Origin: Theobroma cacao
Lineage: Eukaryota; Streptophyta; Magnoliopsida; Malvales; Malvaceae
NCBI RefSeq assembly: GCF_000208745.1
Contig: NC_030858.1
Span: forward strand, 17,240,504 to 17,304,503
DNA length: 64,000 nucleotides
Reading direction: 5' to 3'
Within the stretch, counting starts at the first letter, position 1. Each line of letters starts with the position of its first letter. The translations under genes and the position numbers were made by a program. Shown piece by piece: positions 12,540 through 23,460 of the stretch. A model generated the notes under the pieces. The model had not been told where the DNA came from. It saw only the letters and a list, made by a program, of their open reading frames with translations, and searched no databases.

Positions 12540-13110
12540 TATATAGCTATTAATGAAAAACCATGAATGTTCATTCCCTAAAGTGAATGTGACAAACGAG
12601 CTACTAATAAAAATTATGAATGTTCATTCCCTTAAGTAAATGTGACATACGAACTACTAATAAAAAATTATAAATTCGTCCATTCCCTGAAGTGAATGCG
12701 ACATCATTTAATAATTATGGTCATAATCATGAATCTATCCATTCTTTGAAGGAAATGCAACATCATTCAATTATGATGGCCATAATAATTTACACTATCA
12801 CTATTTTAATTATTATTTTATCACCAAAAGTGGACGGATAATTTTATCATCTGAATTTAAGAATAATTTTACCACTAGAAGTGGATAGATAATTTTACTA
12901 TCAAAAGCAGTTGGATGCCTTAACTCACAAAAAAAAAAAATCCACCAGAAGTGGATAACCCATCATATGTGGATCACTCACCGAAAGTGGATGTATACTT
13001 GTAACCTACCACAAATAGATGAATACTCTCAATGTACCAAAAGTAGATGGATACCTTAACCCACTAACCCACCAGAAGTGGATGAATATTTGTAACCCAT
13101 CAGAAGTGGA
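12540..13110. repeat. Two arrays of short degenerate tandem repeats in the Copia leader
   Basis: The first array (about 12560-12780) repeats TTCATTCCCT-AAGTGAATG-TGACA units spaced about 60 bp, three to four copies. The second (about 12820-13110) repeats CACCAGAAGTGGATGAATA-like units eight or more times. Both are non-coding and lie between the primer-binding site and the protease region, where gag should be or begin. Confidence 0.8.
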
Positions 13111-13616
13111 CAAATAATGAAAAGAATAAAAGGAATATAGAAAATGTATTGTCGTTAATATGGCATGAAACATCATTGGTCACATACTTGTTGTACATAT
13201 TAAATTTTATCAAGCATCACTGAAAATTAAAACATCTTGTGATAATTTTAATCATGGCTAAGTTGATATAACATATTAAGATATTTGTCCATCCTAAAAG
13301 AGGAATTAATTACATGATTGGTAATAGAAATATCTATTATTGATTTTCTTATCCTAAAAAAGGAATTAATCATTCGATTGGTAATAGAAATATCAGAGAA
13401 TGAACTTAATAGTAATTGGTATATTTAGTATAACTATACTATAAAGATGTTTTAATATGTTTTCATTATATTTAAATGATATGTTTTTATTATGTGTTTT
13501 GATTCTATATTTAATATTCTTTTATGTCAACTTGCAAATTTCTTATTGTATATATTTTATTTTATTGAAGAAAATATAGATATTTATCTTGTTGGATCTA
13601 AGATCAATAATGTAAA

Positions 13617-16600
13617 TATATGTCTAGCAGACATTGCTACAACACACTATATTTAAAGACAAGAAATATTTTCCCTACTTGACAACAAAAAAAAATCTAT
13701 GTCAATTCAATATCTGGTAGTACAAGATTAATTGGAGGTTCCAAAAAAGCTAATATTTTACTACCTTGAGGAACAAAGTAACAAAGGATGTATTATTTTC
13801 AATTAAGTCTTAAAGAAGTTTATTAAGTTTTAAAGATATTCGTTTGAATAGATATTATATTGAGATAACGAATGAAAAGGACACTTAATACCTTTATATT
13901 ACATCTATTATCTTAAGTAGAAAGTGAGTGTTGAAACAAAAAATTACTTGCCCTATTCTCAGAATTAAACTACACAAATATTAGAATAATTAAAACCCAT
14001 AGTAAAATAGAAGTTTACTAATGATTTTAATATTTAGAATGACTAGTTGGACCATCCAAGATCAATAATGATGCAAAAAATGATTGAAAATTTTTCATTC
14101 ATTGAAAAGTCAAAAGATTTTTCAATCTAGTGAATTATATGTGCTGCTTGCTCTGAAGGCAAATAAATTATAAGGCTATCACCAACTAAAGTTGGGATTG
14201 AATTCCCTACGTATTTGAATAATATTCAAGGTTATATGTGGATTTATACATCCACCATGTGAACCATTTAGATATTTTACGATTTTAATCGATGCATCGA
14301 CTAGATGGTCACATATGTGCTTATTAGCAACTTGTAATTTGGCATTTGAAATCATTCGTTTGTTAGCACATTTTCTTATTTAAATAATCAAGATTATTTG
14401 TCTTGACAATGCTGATGGATTTACATCTCAAGCCTTTAATATTGCATATTAGTTGGAATAACTATTGAACAGCCTGTTGCTTATGTTTATACAAAAAATG
14501 GTCTGGCAGAATTATTTATCAAATAGTTTCAACTGATTGTAAGGCCATTACTTATGAAATTCAAACTCCCAATGACTGCTTGGGGGCATGCCATTTTGGA
14601 TGCAGTAGTATTTGTATGCATCAGGCCAAACGAGTTATTATAAATTCTCCCTATACAATTGGTTTATGGTCATGAACCAAATATTTTCCATATAAGAATT
14701 TTTGGATGTTCGGTATATCTTTCAATTGCCCCACCACAACGCACAAAGATAGGTTCTCAAAGGAGGTTATGAATATATGTTGGATACGAATCTTCATTTG
14801 TAATTAAATATTTAGAATTATCAATAGGAGATTTATTCATGACAAAGTTTGTCAATTGTCATATTGATGAAACAAATTTTCTAGCATTAAATGGAGAACA
14901 ATAAGCAACTGGAAAAGAAAATTTCTTACAATGAATTATCATTATCTAGTTTTGATCCTCGCACAAATCAATATGAACTTGAAGTTCAAAAGATAATCCT
15001 TTTGCAAAATATAGTATATTAGTTGCCAGACATATTTACTAACTTAAAGGGAATAACTAAATCTTATATACTAGCTGTAAATGCTCCTATTAACATTAAT
15101 GTCCTTGTTGGACAAGGCATGCTTGAAGCATTAAGACCAATCAGTTTCAAATATAAAATCCTCGAAAAAGAAAAGCAGCAAATATTTAAGATGGTAAAAA
15201 AAAAGAAGTAGAAAATCTGTAAGAGACTCTAGACATAATGGAGAAAAATTTTAAAAGAAATTTAAGTACCTGAAATCAGTAAAAATAAAGAGATCTCAAT
15301 CAATTATGTCATGACGGGAAAAGATGAAACTGATAAATAAACTTCGACGATATTTTGTATATAATATAGAGCTAATATTATGAAAGAAAAGCGAGGATCT
15401 TGAACTTATATTTATTGAAGAATGTAGACATAGAAATCATTAGCCAATGTGGAAAGACGCAATTAAAGAGGAAATGTATTTAATTGCAAAATGTGAAGTT
15501 TTTGGACCTGTAGTCTGTACATCAAATGATGTAAAATTAGTAGGATATAAATAAGTATTTGTGCGGAAACGAAATGAGAAAGATGAGATTATGAGATATA
15601 AATCACGGCTTATCACATAAGGTTTTCTCTAAAGATCTAGTATTGAATATGAAGAGATATATTCTCTGTGGTGGATATAATTACAATTCTATTTTAACTA
15701 GTCTGGCAATAATGAGAAGATTGAAATGCGTCTAATGAATGTAGCTATAGCCTATTTGTATGGCTCACTTGATAATGATATCTATATGAAAATCCTTGAA
15801 GGATTTAAGTTGCTTTGAAGCACAAAATTTGAATTCTCCATAAATTTATTCGGTCAAATTAAATAAATATGTATATAGATTAAAGCAATCTAGACACTTG
15901 TGGTATAATCGCCTTAGTGCATATTTGTTAAAAGAAGGCTACAGAAATAATCCTATATGCCCATGTATTTTTATAAAAGGGTTTAGATATGAATTTATTA
16001 TAATTGTTGTTTATGTTGATGACTTGAGCATTATTAAAACTCTTGAAGAGTTATTAAAAGTCGTGGATTACTTAAAGAAAGAATTTGAGATGAAAGACTT
16101 TGGAAAAATAAAGATTTGTTTAAGTCTTTAGATTGAACACTTGACAAATAAAATTTTTGTCCATCGATCAAATTGTATCACACAATGCTAAAACAAATTT
16201 ATATGAAGAAAGCATATCTATTGAGTTCACCAATAGTTGTAAGGTTATGAGATGTGAAAAAAGACTTTTTTCAACCTCGTGAGGTTAATGAAGAACTTCT
16301 TGGTCCTGAAGAACCGTGTCTTATTACAATTGGAGCACTAATGTATCTTGCTAGCAATATATGACTTGATATATCAATTGTTGTGAATTTATTAGCAAGA
16401 TATAGTTTTTCTCCAACTCGAAGACATTGAAATTGAATTAAACATATACTTCGATATCTCCGAAGAACAATGGATATAAGTTTATATTATTTAAATGCAT
16501 CAAAATAAAATTTAATTAGTTATGCAGATGTAGAATATTTATCTAATCCACACAAAGCTCGATCCCAAACAGATTACTTGTTCACATATGCAAAAATTTT

Positions 16601-16970
16601 AGCAACTCATGAGCAAGTAGTGAATGTGTTTGGTTAAGATCTGTAACTCAACATATTCAAGAAACGTATGGTTTGTCAACCAAGAAGGAAATTCCAACAA
16701 CGTTATATGAGGATAATACTACTTTCATAGCACAGTTGAAGGAAAGATATATTAAAGGCAATCGAACAAAACACATAGTTCACCAAAAATTCTTCTTCAC
16801 TCATGATCTCCAAGAAAAGGGTGAAATAAGTGTTCAACAAATTCAACCAAGTGACATTCTAGCAGATTTGTTCACTAAAGCCCTTCTTACTGCAACATTT
16901 GAAAAGTTGGAATGCATCATTTTAAAGATTTCTATCATGCAATCATTAGGGGGAATAAAATATGCATTGT
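13617..16970 (+). pseudogene. Copia pol relic: protease, integrase, RT, RNase H
   Basis: Fragments in order: protease-like CLADIATTHTIFKDKKYF near 13620 (the usual Ser after Asp is Ile); integrase pieces including EQPVAYVYTKNGLAELF near 14465 and AWGHAI near 14580; reverse transcriptase with YGSLDNDIYMKILEGFK near 15755 and an open frame at 15898-16131 that contains the catalytic YVDDL motif; RNase H in an open frame at 16673-17014 containing TTLYEDNTTFIAQLKE, RTKHI and ADLFTKALLT. Many stops and frameshifts lie between them. The fragments show which enzyme domains existed; none can be expressed intact. Confidence 0.9.
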
Positions 16971-17154
16971 ACTCTTTTCTTTCATCAAGGGTTTTCCCAC
17001 TAGGTTTCTCTTGATAAGGTTTTTAATAAGGCAGTATTTCAAAAGCGTATTCTTGAAAAGATTATGTACACTTTTTCCTTCACTCGAATTTTTTCTGATG
17101 AGGTTTTTTTCTTGTAAGGTTTAAACAAGGCATATTCTTAATACAATGGATATT

Positions 17155-17164
17155 CAAGGGGGAG
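17155..17164 (+). promoter_or_regulatory. Polypurine tract of the Copia element
   Basis: CAAGGGGGAG directly upstream of the 3' LTR, the expected plus-strand DNA primer site. Confidence 0.85.
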
Positions 17165-17435
17165 TGTTATGAATATTTTTGTGAATATCCATTTATGTTA
17201 TCTATATTTAGATTTGGATGTAAATTAGATTGGATGAATATTAGGATTTAATTCATCTAATCCCTTAGTATTATCTTCATCTTATAAATTCAATCTAGAT
17301 AAGGGGTTGTTAGCTTATAAATAGACCCTTTCACTTCATTTGTAAAGATATACTTGCATAAAATCTTCTTACTCCCTCTAAATACGTTCTCTTATATTTC
17401 TCTTATAATTGTTCTTTTAGATTTATTTCATAACA
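17165..17435 (+). repeat. 3' LTR of the Copia element
   Basis: 271 bp, same length as the 5' LTR, with about 12 substitutions and no indels relative to it. Confidence 0.95.
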
Positions 17436-17440
17436 ATGAT

Positions 17441-19894
17441 GAGATTTTCTGGATGATATATGCCTCGTATATATATCCTTCAACGGAGGTTCAATTTTTA
17501 TCTTTCTTCTTCAAATAATGTAAAAACCAAAACATCATAATATTCATAAAACTTAATAAGTATCCAAAACTATTCTAATAAACTATTTGAAAATAAATAA
17601 CATTCATAGTACCTCTCAAATAGATACATCCATTGATAATAGACTGGCTCACCATCCTTAAGGTAAGTGAATTAGCAAATGCTCCATAGAATCAAAGAAA
17701 CCGAGAGGAAAAAGCTTTTCTAGTTTGCATATAGTTTCATAAAATTTTCCTTCCAAAACTTCCATGTGATCTATAGGTAATTCAATTATGCATAAATCTT
17801 TAAAAACAATTGAGATATCTCAATAATCATGTTCCCAAATTGAGTTAGTCACCAAATCACAAAAGGCAATTGGGAGCAATCATTGCAAAAAAAAATGACA
17901 ATCATGACTTTTCATCGTATAAAATTTTCATCCGTTCTGATTAACACACTAAGATATGTTCGATGTAAAGGTAATCTCAATTGTTTCACCTAAGCATAAA
18001 CAACTTTTATTTCTTCCTTAAAGAGTGTGAAGTTTCAGGCTTGAAACTTTTCCCATTATTTTTCACCAATTCCAATTTGAATGCCTGCAATATACTTTCA
18101 AATCATGTCTTACCTTTATGTTATCTTTGGTCTTCCCCTTAACATCCAGCATTGTATTGAATATATTATCAAAGACATTACGTTCAATGTACATCACAAC
18201 TAGATTGTGACAAATAAAAAGCGTAAGCTAATAAGGTAAATCCCAAAATATATCTTTTTTCACCTAATTATGACTTTGACCAAAATCAAGAATCTTTTAT
18301 TTGCCACATTTTGCTCCAAAGGGGATATCAAGAAGTGAATTCAACCGTGACAACATTTCTTCACCTAATAATCGAGTAATTAAAAAGTTAAACTAAACTC
18401 TTTTTCTAAGAAATTTATCCCTCTGCCTCCTAAAAAGATGATTAGATGGCAAGAATTGCAGATGACAATAAAATAAAAAAGGTTTCCTACCATGCTCCAA
18501 TATGAATGACTTATAACGTTCCATGCAATAAGGACATGATAATCATCCATGCATACTCCACTCTAACATCATACCATAAGCAAGAAAATTATTAATTGTC
18601 TATAACAATGCAGTCTTCAACTAAAAATTTTGTTTCCTGTAAGCATCATACGTAACAACACCTTCGTTCTACAATACTTTCAACTAATCTATCAAAGGTC
18701 TCAAAAAAACATCTATCTTTTAGCCTGAACTTTTCTTCCCCAGAATGACCATATTAAGAAATATACATGGTTGTTTCATACACATTCATGGGGGTAAATT
18801 GTACACACAGAGCATTACTGGCCAAAAAGAATAAGGATTTGCAGTTGGTTTAAAGGGATTGAAACCATTGGCACATAACCTTGGTCTCATATTTCGGTGT
18901 TCCAATGCAAACAACTCATGTGCATGATTGAAATGCTGCCAAGCCTCTTCATCAAAAGGGTGTCTAAGGACTCCATCATCACTTTGGTTATGAGCATGCC
19001 ACATCATATGTTCAGTTATTTTTTCTGGCATACAAAGCCTCTGAAGCCTTGATATAAGTGGCAAGTAGTGCAAAATCTTGTAAGAAATTTTATTTTGCCT
19101 TTCCACACTTGATTTCCTTGGTTTATATATAATATAATACTCCAAATTAGTAGCTTCTTCATAAAATAAGATGCAATTATTTTTACAAGTGTGCATGTTG
19201 ACATATCCAAGTCCAAGTTTCACTACCTTCCTTTTCATTGCATAGAAGTCATTGGGTAAAGTTTCATTTGATGGCAACATATTCTTTACTATTTCCGTCA
19301 AATGATCAAAACATGACTCACTCAAATTAAACTCTGATTTAGCATTTAAAAATTGTGACACAACTGAAAGCGTTGTGGCGTTGTGTGCTTTGTGCAACTT
19401 GACCACAAAGGTTCATCTGTATCACTCAACAAAAAGTAAAAGCTAGCTACATTTAGATTTAGATCCTCTTCCACAAACCTTGACTCATTATCGTCATTAG
19501 CATTGAAAACAATTTCTAGACCTATAGCACCTCTAACCATTCTAGCATATGGATTTTTTATTTCTTCTACATACATTAGTTCCCCATGACTAGCATATGG
19601 TTCAACCCCATCTTTATTTCTCAATGATTGTCCGACTTCATGTTCTCCATGTAAACTCCATATTGTGTAAGCACCAGTAAACCCTTTTTAAGGAGGTGCT
19701 CCATCACTTTATTGAAAATTTGAAATGTAGTGTTGCTATATCAAGAGTTGGAACATCTAATCTTATTCCCCCTCATAAATGTATGGTTAGAAACTACAAA
19801 AATTAATGAATTCTTGAACTCCATTTATGAATTCATCCCTCATGAATCCATCAGGAGCTAGTCGATGATACATCCAAGATTGATCTATTTCCAT
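17441..19894 (-). pseudogene. CACTA transposase TNP2 (Transposase_21), N-terminal and catalytic part
   Basis: Read leftward. It starts at 19894 with MEIDQSWMYHRLAPDGFMRD, the transposase-associated domain of plant En/Spm proteins. The frame at 19624-19346 contains FYFLLSDTDEPLW, typical of the TNP2 N-terminal region (FY.LL.D...PL). The frame at 19406-18786 carries the Transposase_21 core: KLGLGY, NNCILFYEE, LHYLPLISRLQRL, MMWHAHNQSDDGVLRHPFDEE and GFNPF, ending in SFWPVMLCVYNLPP. Near 17660-17710 FFDSMEHLLIHLP marks the DUF4218 region. Several stops and at least one frameshift are present (the 19346-19624 and 18786-19406 frames overlap in different phases). The C-terminal end lies on the other side of the Copia insertion (11040-12033). 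Confidence 0.85.
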
Positions 19895-20605
19895 TTTGTA
19901 ATCCTAATTGATTTTTTCACAAAAACAATTGCAAATAAAAAAATTTTGTAATTAGTACAAATTCATAAATTTAAAATTTTCTAAGACTTAGTTTTTCAAT
20001 TTAGCTTTGAAAATTATGAATAGTAATGTTCTTTTTATTTGTATTTTATTTATGGACTAAGATTTAATTTCCCACAAAAAAAAAACAAATTTAGTTAAAA
20101 AAAAAAAGACATTCATTATCTAATAGTCACCCAAAATATTATTAGCAACGTCTTTGGATATATAGTTTGACACCACCTAACTACAAATAATCTTCTTCTA
20201 TATACGTCCACATCACCTCCTTTCTTCATAATAAATCCACCTATAATCTTGAGTCTGACAGATTCTAATATCATTGTTTTGTGATATACTTCAATATTTC
20301 CTTTGGGAGAATTGTTGTAAAAGGCATTCACTTACTATTTAGTTTTGCTTGTATTATTATACTATATTCATCATTTTCTACTTACGTAAAGGAAGCCATT
20401 TCAAGAAAATTATATAGGAATTTGAAGTCTATCTAATGCTATATAAGGGAGAAATCGGTTTGTGAAATAACTAAAACTAAATACTACAAGTTTCTTTATC
20501 TTTTTAAACTAAAAACACTAATATTGTCCTCATTGCTTAAACTACATTCAATTTAATTGGCAGATTAAGTATATATTTAGCTAGATAATAAGTGTAAAGG
20601 GTACA
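19895..20605. other. Upstream part of CACTA element, AT-rich, no gene
   Basis: AT-rich sequence between the TNP2 start and the LTR block. No subterminal repeats of the left-end type and no CACTA terminus were seen, so the 5' end of the transposon seems lost or displaced. Confidence 0.4.
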
Positions 20606-21129
20606 TGCCACATCCCATGTTCTTGAGGGATTATGATCGATGCATAAACCTATGTGGGTATTGTCACGACTCAAATTTCGGGCCATGACCGGCCCATAAG
20701 CCCAATGGACATAGTCCACTAAGCCCAAGCAAGCCTATCGAATTATTTTACTCATCATACCATCAAGTATTGTTAAGTCACAAATTGAAACTTTAAACCA
20801 AAATAGTAATATACATTGCCAACTCGTACTGGCATTACTCATTTAAAATATACATACATTGCCTAGAACATGTATCTTAATAATTTACATCAAGTTTGTC
20901 TATACATCTCAAAAAGAAGACTCGATTTCCAACGGAGGGACTCGAATGAATGTACCGCTACTGAATGCCGAGACACCTACCAAAAGATGGACACAGGTCT
21001 ATAAGGATACCTCGTCCTAGTTACTGGCTGCCTCGTGATCTGATAATGTTGGAAGTCCATGCTCCCATATGGTAGCAAAGAAGTGAAAGATAGGGTAGCA
21101 ATTAGATAAGGTAAGAGACCAAAATAGAA

Positions 21130-21312
21130 AGTTTTTCGCTGCAGCGAAATTGTAACCCAAAAAACAGAAAGTTTCTCGTTGCAGCGAGAATGCATTTCGC
21201 TGCAGCGAGAAGCTACAGTGTCATTCTCGCTGCAGCGAGTTTTTGGCCAGTTTACCTTTTCAAAACCCGAGAGTTTCTCGCTGCAGCAAAAAGGCATTCT
21301 CGCTGCAGCGAA
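21130..21312. repeat. Six CTCGCTGCAGCGAG-type palindromes
   Basis: The palindrome TTCGCTGCAGCGAA / CTCGCTGCAGCGAG and one- or two-base variants occur six times, centred near 21145, 21183, 21205, 21232, 21284 and 21306. Each carries a CTGCAG core, flanked by TTT or AAA. They make this the most GC-rich patch of the LTR. Function unknown. Confidence 0.9.
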
Positions 21313-21519
21313 ATACAGGGCATCAATGCAAAATTTACCCTTCTCCCAAAGGAAAAACCATCCTATTTGAAATGTTCAAAACCAATATGAAACACATAAC
21401 AATTTCTCAAGGTTTAACATGTCAAGTTTTACATGCATTACAACCATAAACCATTATCTATCAATTTCTTATAACACACATATTTACATATATATACATA
21501 TATACCCATCATCATCATC

Positions 21520-21645
21520 ACTAGCTCATACGCACTCCCTACTCGCACATGGCTGGGTCATCACCAGGTTATGCGCACTCCCTACTCTCACATAACCGGG
21601 TCATCCTCGGCTTATGCACACTCCCTACTCGCACATAGCCGAGTC
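21520..21645. repeat. Tandem repeat, about 40-bp unit, 3 copies
   Basis: CGCACTCCCTACTCGCACAT is followed by GGCTGGGTCATCA-like sequence. The unit recurs at about 21530, 21568 and 21616 with several substitutions. It corresponds in position and theme (CATGTGCACTGCCCACTCC) to the array at 31521-31681 in the related LTR. Confidence 0.8.
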
Positions 21646-21921
21646 AATATAATTACACAACATTATACTCAAGCAAATATGTATATCAACATAATGCAGC
21701 CACATAGAAATCCATAACAATCACATTTCATAACATAAACCTTTTCTCAAAAGCTTGTTCCCAAGGCATTCATTTTCATGAAAAATTGTATAAAATCATT
21801 CAAACACTTTGTCAAATCCATCATATTCCCAAAATCAGTTTTGAAGGTAGTCCACTCACCAATTGATTGTAGAACTTTTAATTGACTCAAATTCCCCTAA
21901 TGATCCAATTGGAATGATGGT

Positions 21922-22716
21922 NNNNNNNNNNNNNNNNNNNNNNNNNNNNNNNNNNNNNNNNNNNNNNNNNNNNNNNNNNNNNNNNNNNNNNNNNNNNNNN
22001 NNNNNNNNNNNNNNNNNNNNNNNNNNNNNNNNNNNNNNNNNNNNNNNNNNNNNNNNNNNNNNNNNNNNNNNNNNNNNNNNNNNNNNNNNNNNNNNNNNNN
22101 NNNNNNNNNNNNNNNNNNNNNNNNNNNNNNNNNNNNNNNNNNNNNNNNNNNNNNNNNNNNNNNNNNNNNNNNNNNNNNNNNNNNNNNNNNNNNNNNNNNN
22201 NNNNNNNNNNNNNNNNNNNNNNNNNNNNNNNNNNNNNNNNNNNNNNNNNNNNNNNNNNNNNNNNNNNNNNNNNNNNNNNNNNNNNNNNNNNNNNNNNNNN
22301 NNNNNNNNNNNNNNNNNNNNNNNNNNNNNNNNNNNNNNNNNNNNNNNNNNNNNNNNNNNNNNNNNNNNNNNNNNNNNNNNNNNNNNNNNNNNNNNNNNNN
22401 NNNNNNNNNNNNNNNNNNNNNNNNNNNNNNNNNNNNNNNNNNNNNNNNNNNNNNNNNNNNNNNNNNNNNNNNNNNNNNNNNNNNNNNNNNNNNNNNNNNN
22501 NNNNNNNNNNNNNNNNNNNNNNNNNNNNNNNNNNNNNNNNNNNNNNNNNNNNNNNNNNNNNNNNNNNNNNNNNNNNNNNNNNNNNNNNNNNNNNNNNNNN
22601 NNNNNNNNNNNNNNNNNNNNNNNNNNNNNNNNNNNNNNNNNNNNNNNNNNNNNNNNNNNNNNNNNNNNNNNNNNNNNNNNNNNNNNNNNNNNNNNNNNNN
22701 NNNNNNNNNNNNNNNN
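21922..22716. other. Assembly gap (795 N)
   Basis: Run of N inside the solo LTR 20662-22914. The contents are expected to be LTR sequence. Confidence 0.95.
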
Positions 22717-23460
22717 GGTGAAAATTTTTGAAACTTCTAGTTTTCTTCGTGTTTCCATCAGCACACATCATTTATACTGTCTTATGCCTATTTAGGCCTT
22801 AAAATATCATAAAACTTTCTTCTGGAAGCTTATTAGAGAAAATGACAAAACTACCCCTAGCCCATATTATTACATCTATACTTATTTACAAGCCTATAGA
22901 AGTTGGGTATCACAGGTATAGCCTACTAGGCCCAAGCAAACCTAAACCATTAATGCATGGGCTAGTCATCCATTATTTTCACATAAATTTCCATCCATAA
23001 TTAAGGATATGCAAATATTTCATCAAGTCCACCACATTATGGAACTTCTCAATGTAAAGTAAGGTTTCTATCACATTTCATATAAATATTCACAAGTTAT
23101 AACAACTGTGGTCCATCACGCGTCCTGTGCCTATATTGCTATGGTTCGCTCACCATAGTCTTATCATTCTTGTGCGTCCATATCCGGGGCTCAACTTAAT
23201 ATTTGAAACATAAACAAGTATGAGGACATTGACATTATTTATGTAATCCAGTTCAATATCAACATAATAATTCAAAGACTTGACTCAACACACTATAGAG
23301 TGTAACGACACAAGAAGGTTGGAAGGAAGGCTCTACCACACTTACCACGAATGAAATGGGCCATCACTCCATAAGTCACCTAGCCAAGCAAGCTACTAAT
23401 CTGAAAAACAAAATAAGGGAAAATAACAAGTGAGTCACAAAGACTCCGTCAATGGATATG

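Larger units (their letters stand above)
12034..17435 (+). mobile_element. Ty1/Copia LTR retrotransposon, both LTRs present
   Basis: The two LTRs are each 271 bp (12034-12304 and 17165-17435), beginning TGTTAT and ending ATAACA. The 5-bp target duplication ATGAT is exact at 12029-12033 and 17436-17440. A primer-binding-site-like segment (CGTTATCAGCCCGA) follows the 5' LTR and a polypurine tract (AAGGGGGAG) precedes the 3' LTR. The order protease, integrase, reverse transcriptase, RNase H is that of Copia. The inner genes are full of stops, so it cannot move by itself. I count 12 substitutions between the LTRs (about 4.4%), so it is not very recent. It is inserted into the CACTA TNP2 gene. Confidence 0.95.
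1919..20605 (-). mobile_element. CACTA (En/Spm) DNA transposon, nested and degenerate
   Basis: The left terminus reads CACTACCAAAAAAATCC at 1919 and is followed by subterminal repeats. Transposase genes are read leftward: a TNP2 relic starts at 19894 and runs down to about 11040, and a TNP1-like relic lies at 10725 to about 6270. That is the usual TNP2-then-TNP1 order, so the left CACTA terminus is the 3' end. The flanking trinucleotide at 1916-1918 is TAT. No matching 5' terminus with subterminal repeats was found to the right of 19894; the element becomes unrecognisable before the LTR block at 20606, so the right boundary given is only the limit of what can be assigned. Four other elements sit inside it. 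Remaining unassigned stretches (6041-6269, 8343-8935, 9645-9904 and 10726-11040) are probably CACTA introns and spacers. Confidence 0.8.
20662..22914 (+). mobile_element. Solo LTR, family A
   Basis: Begins TGTCACGACTCAAATTTCGGG and ends GTTGGGTATCACA. It is flanked by the exact 5-bp target duplication GGTAT (20657-20661 and 22915-22919). No internal coding region, so a solo LTR; 795 bases are N. It contains a cluster of CTGCAG-centred palindromes (21130-21310) and a diverged tandem repeat (21520-21645). Confidence 0.85.

Noticed and set aside
12820..13110. CRISPR-like array
   Set aside because: Repeats are short, degenerate and lack unique equal-length spacers; it is a retrotransposon leader in a plant genome.
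21179..21449. Overlapping frames with repeated SLQRE / RCSE-type words
   Set aside because: The repeats come from the CTGCAGCGA palindromes read in different phases; they lie in a non-coding LTR.
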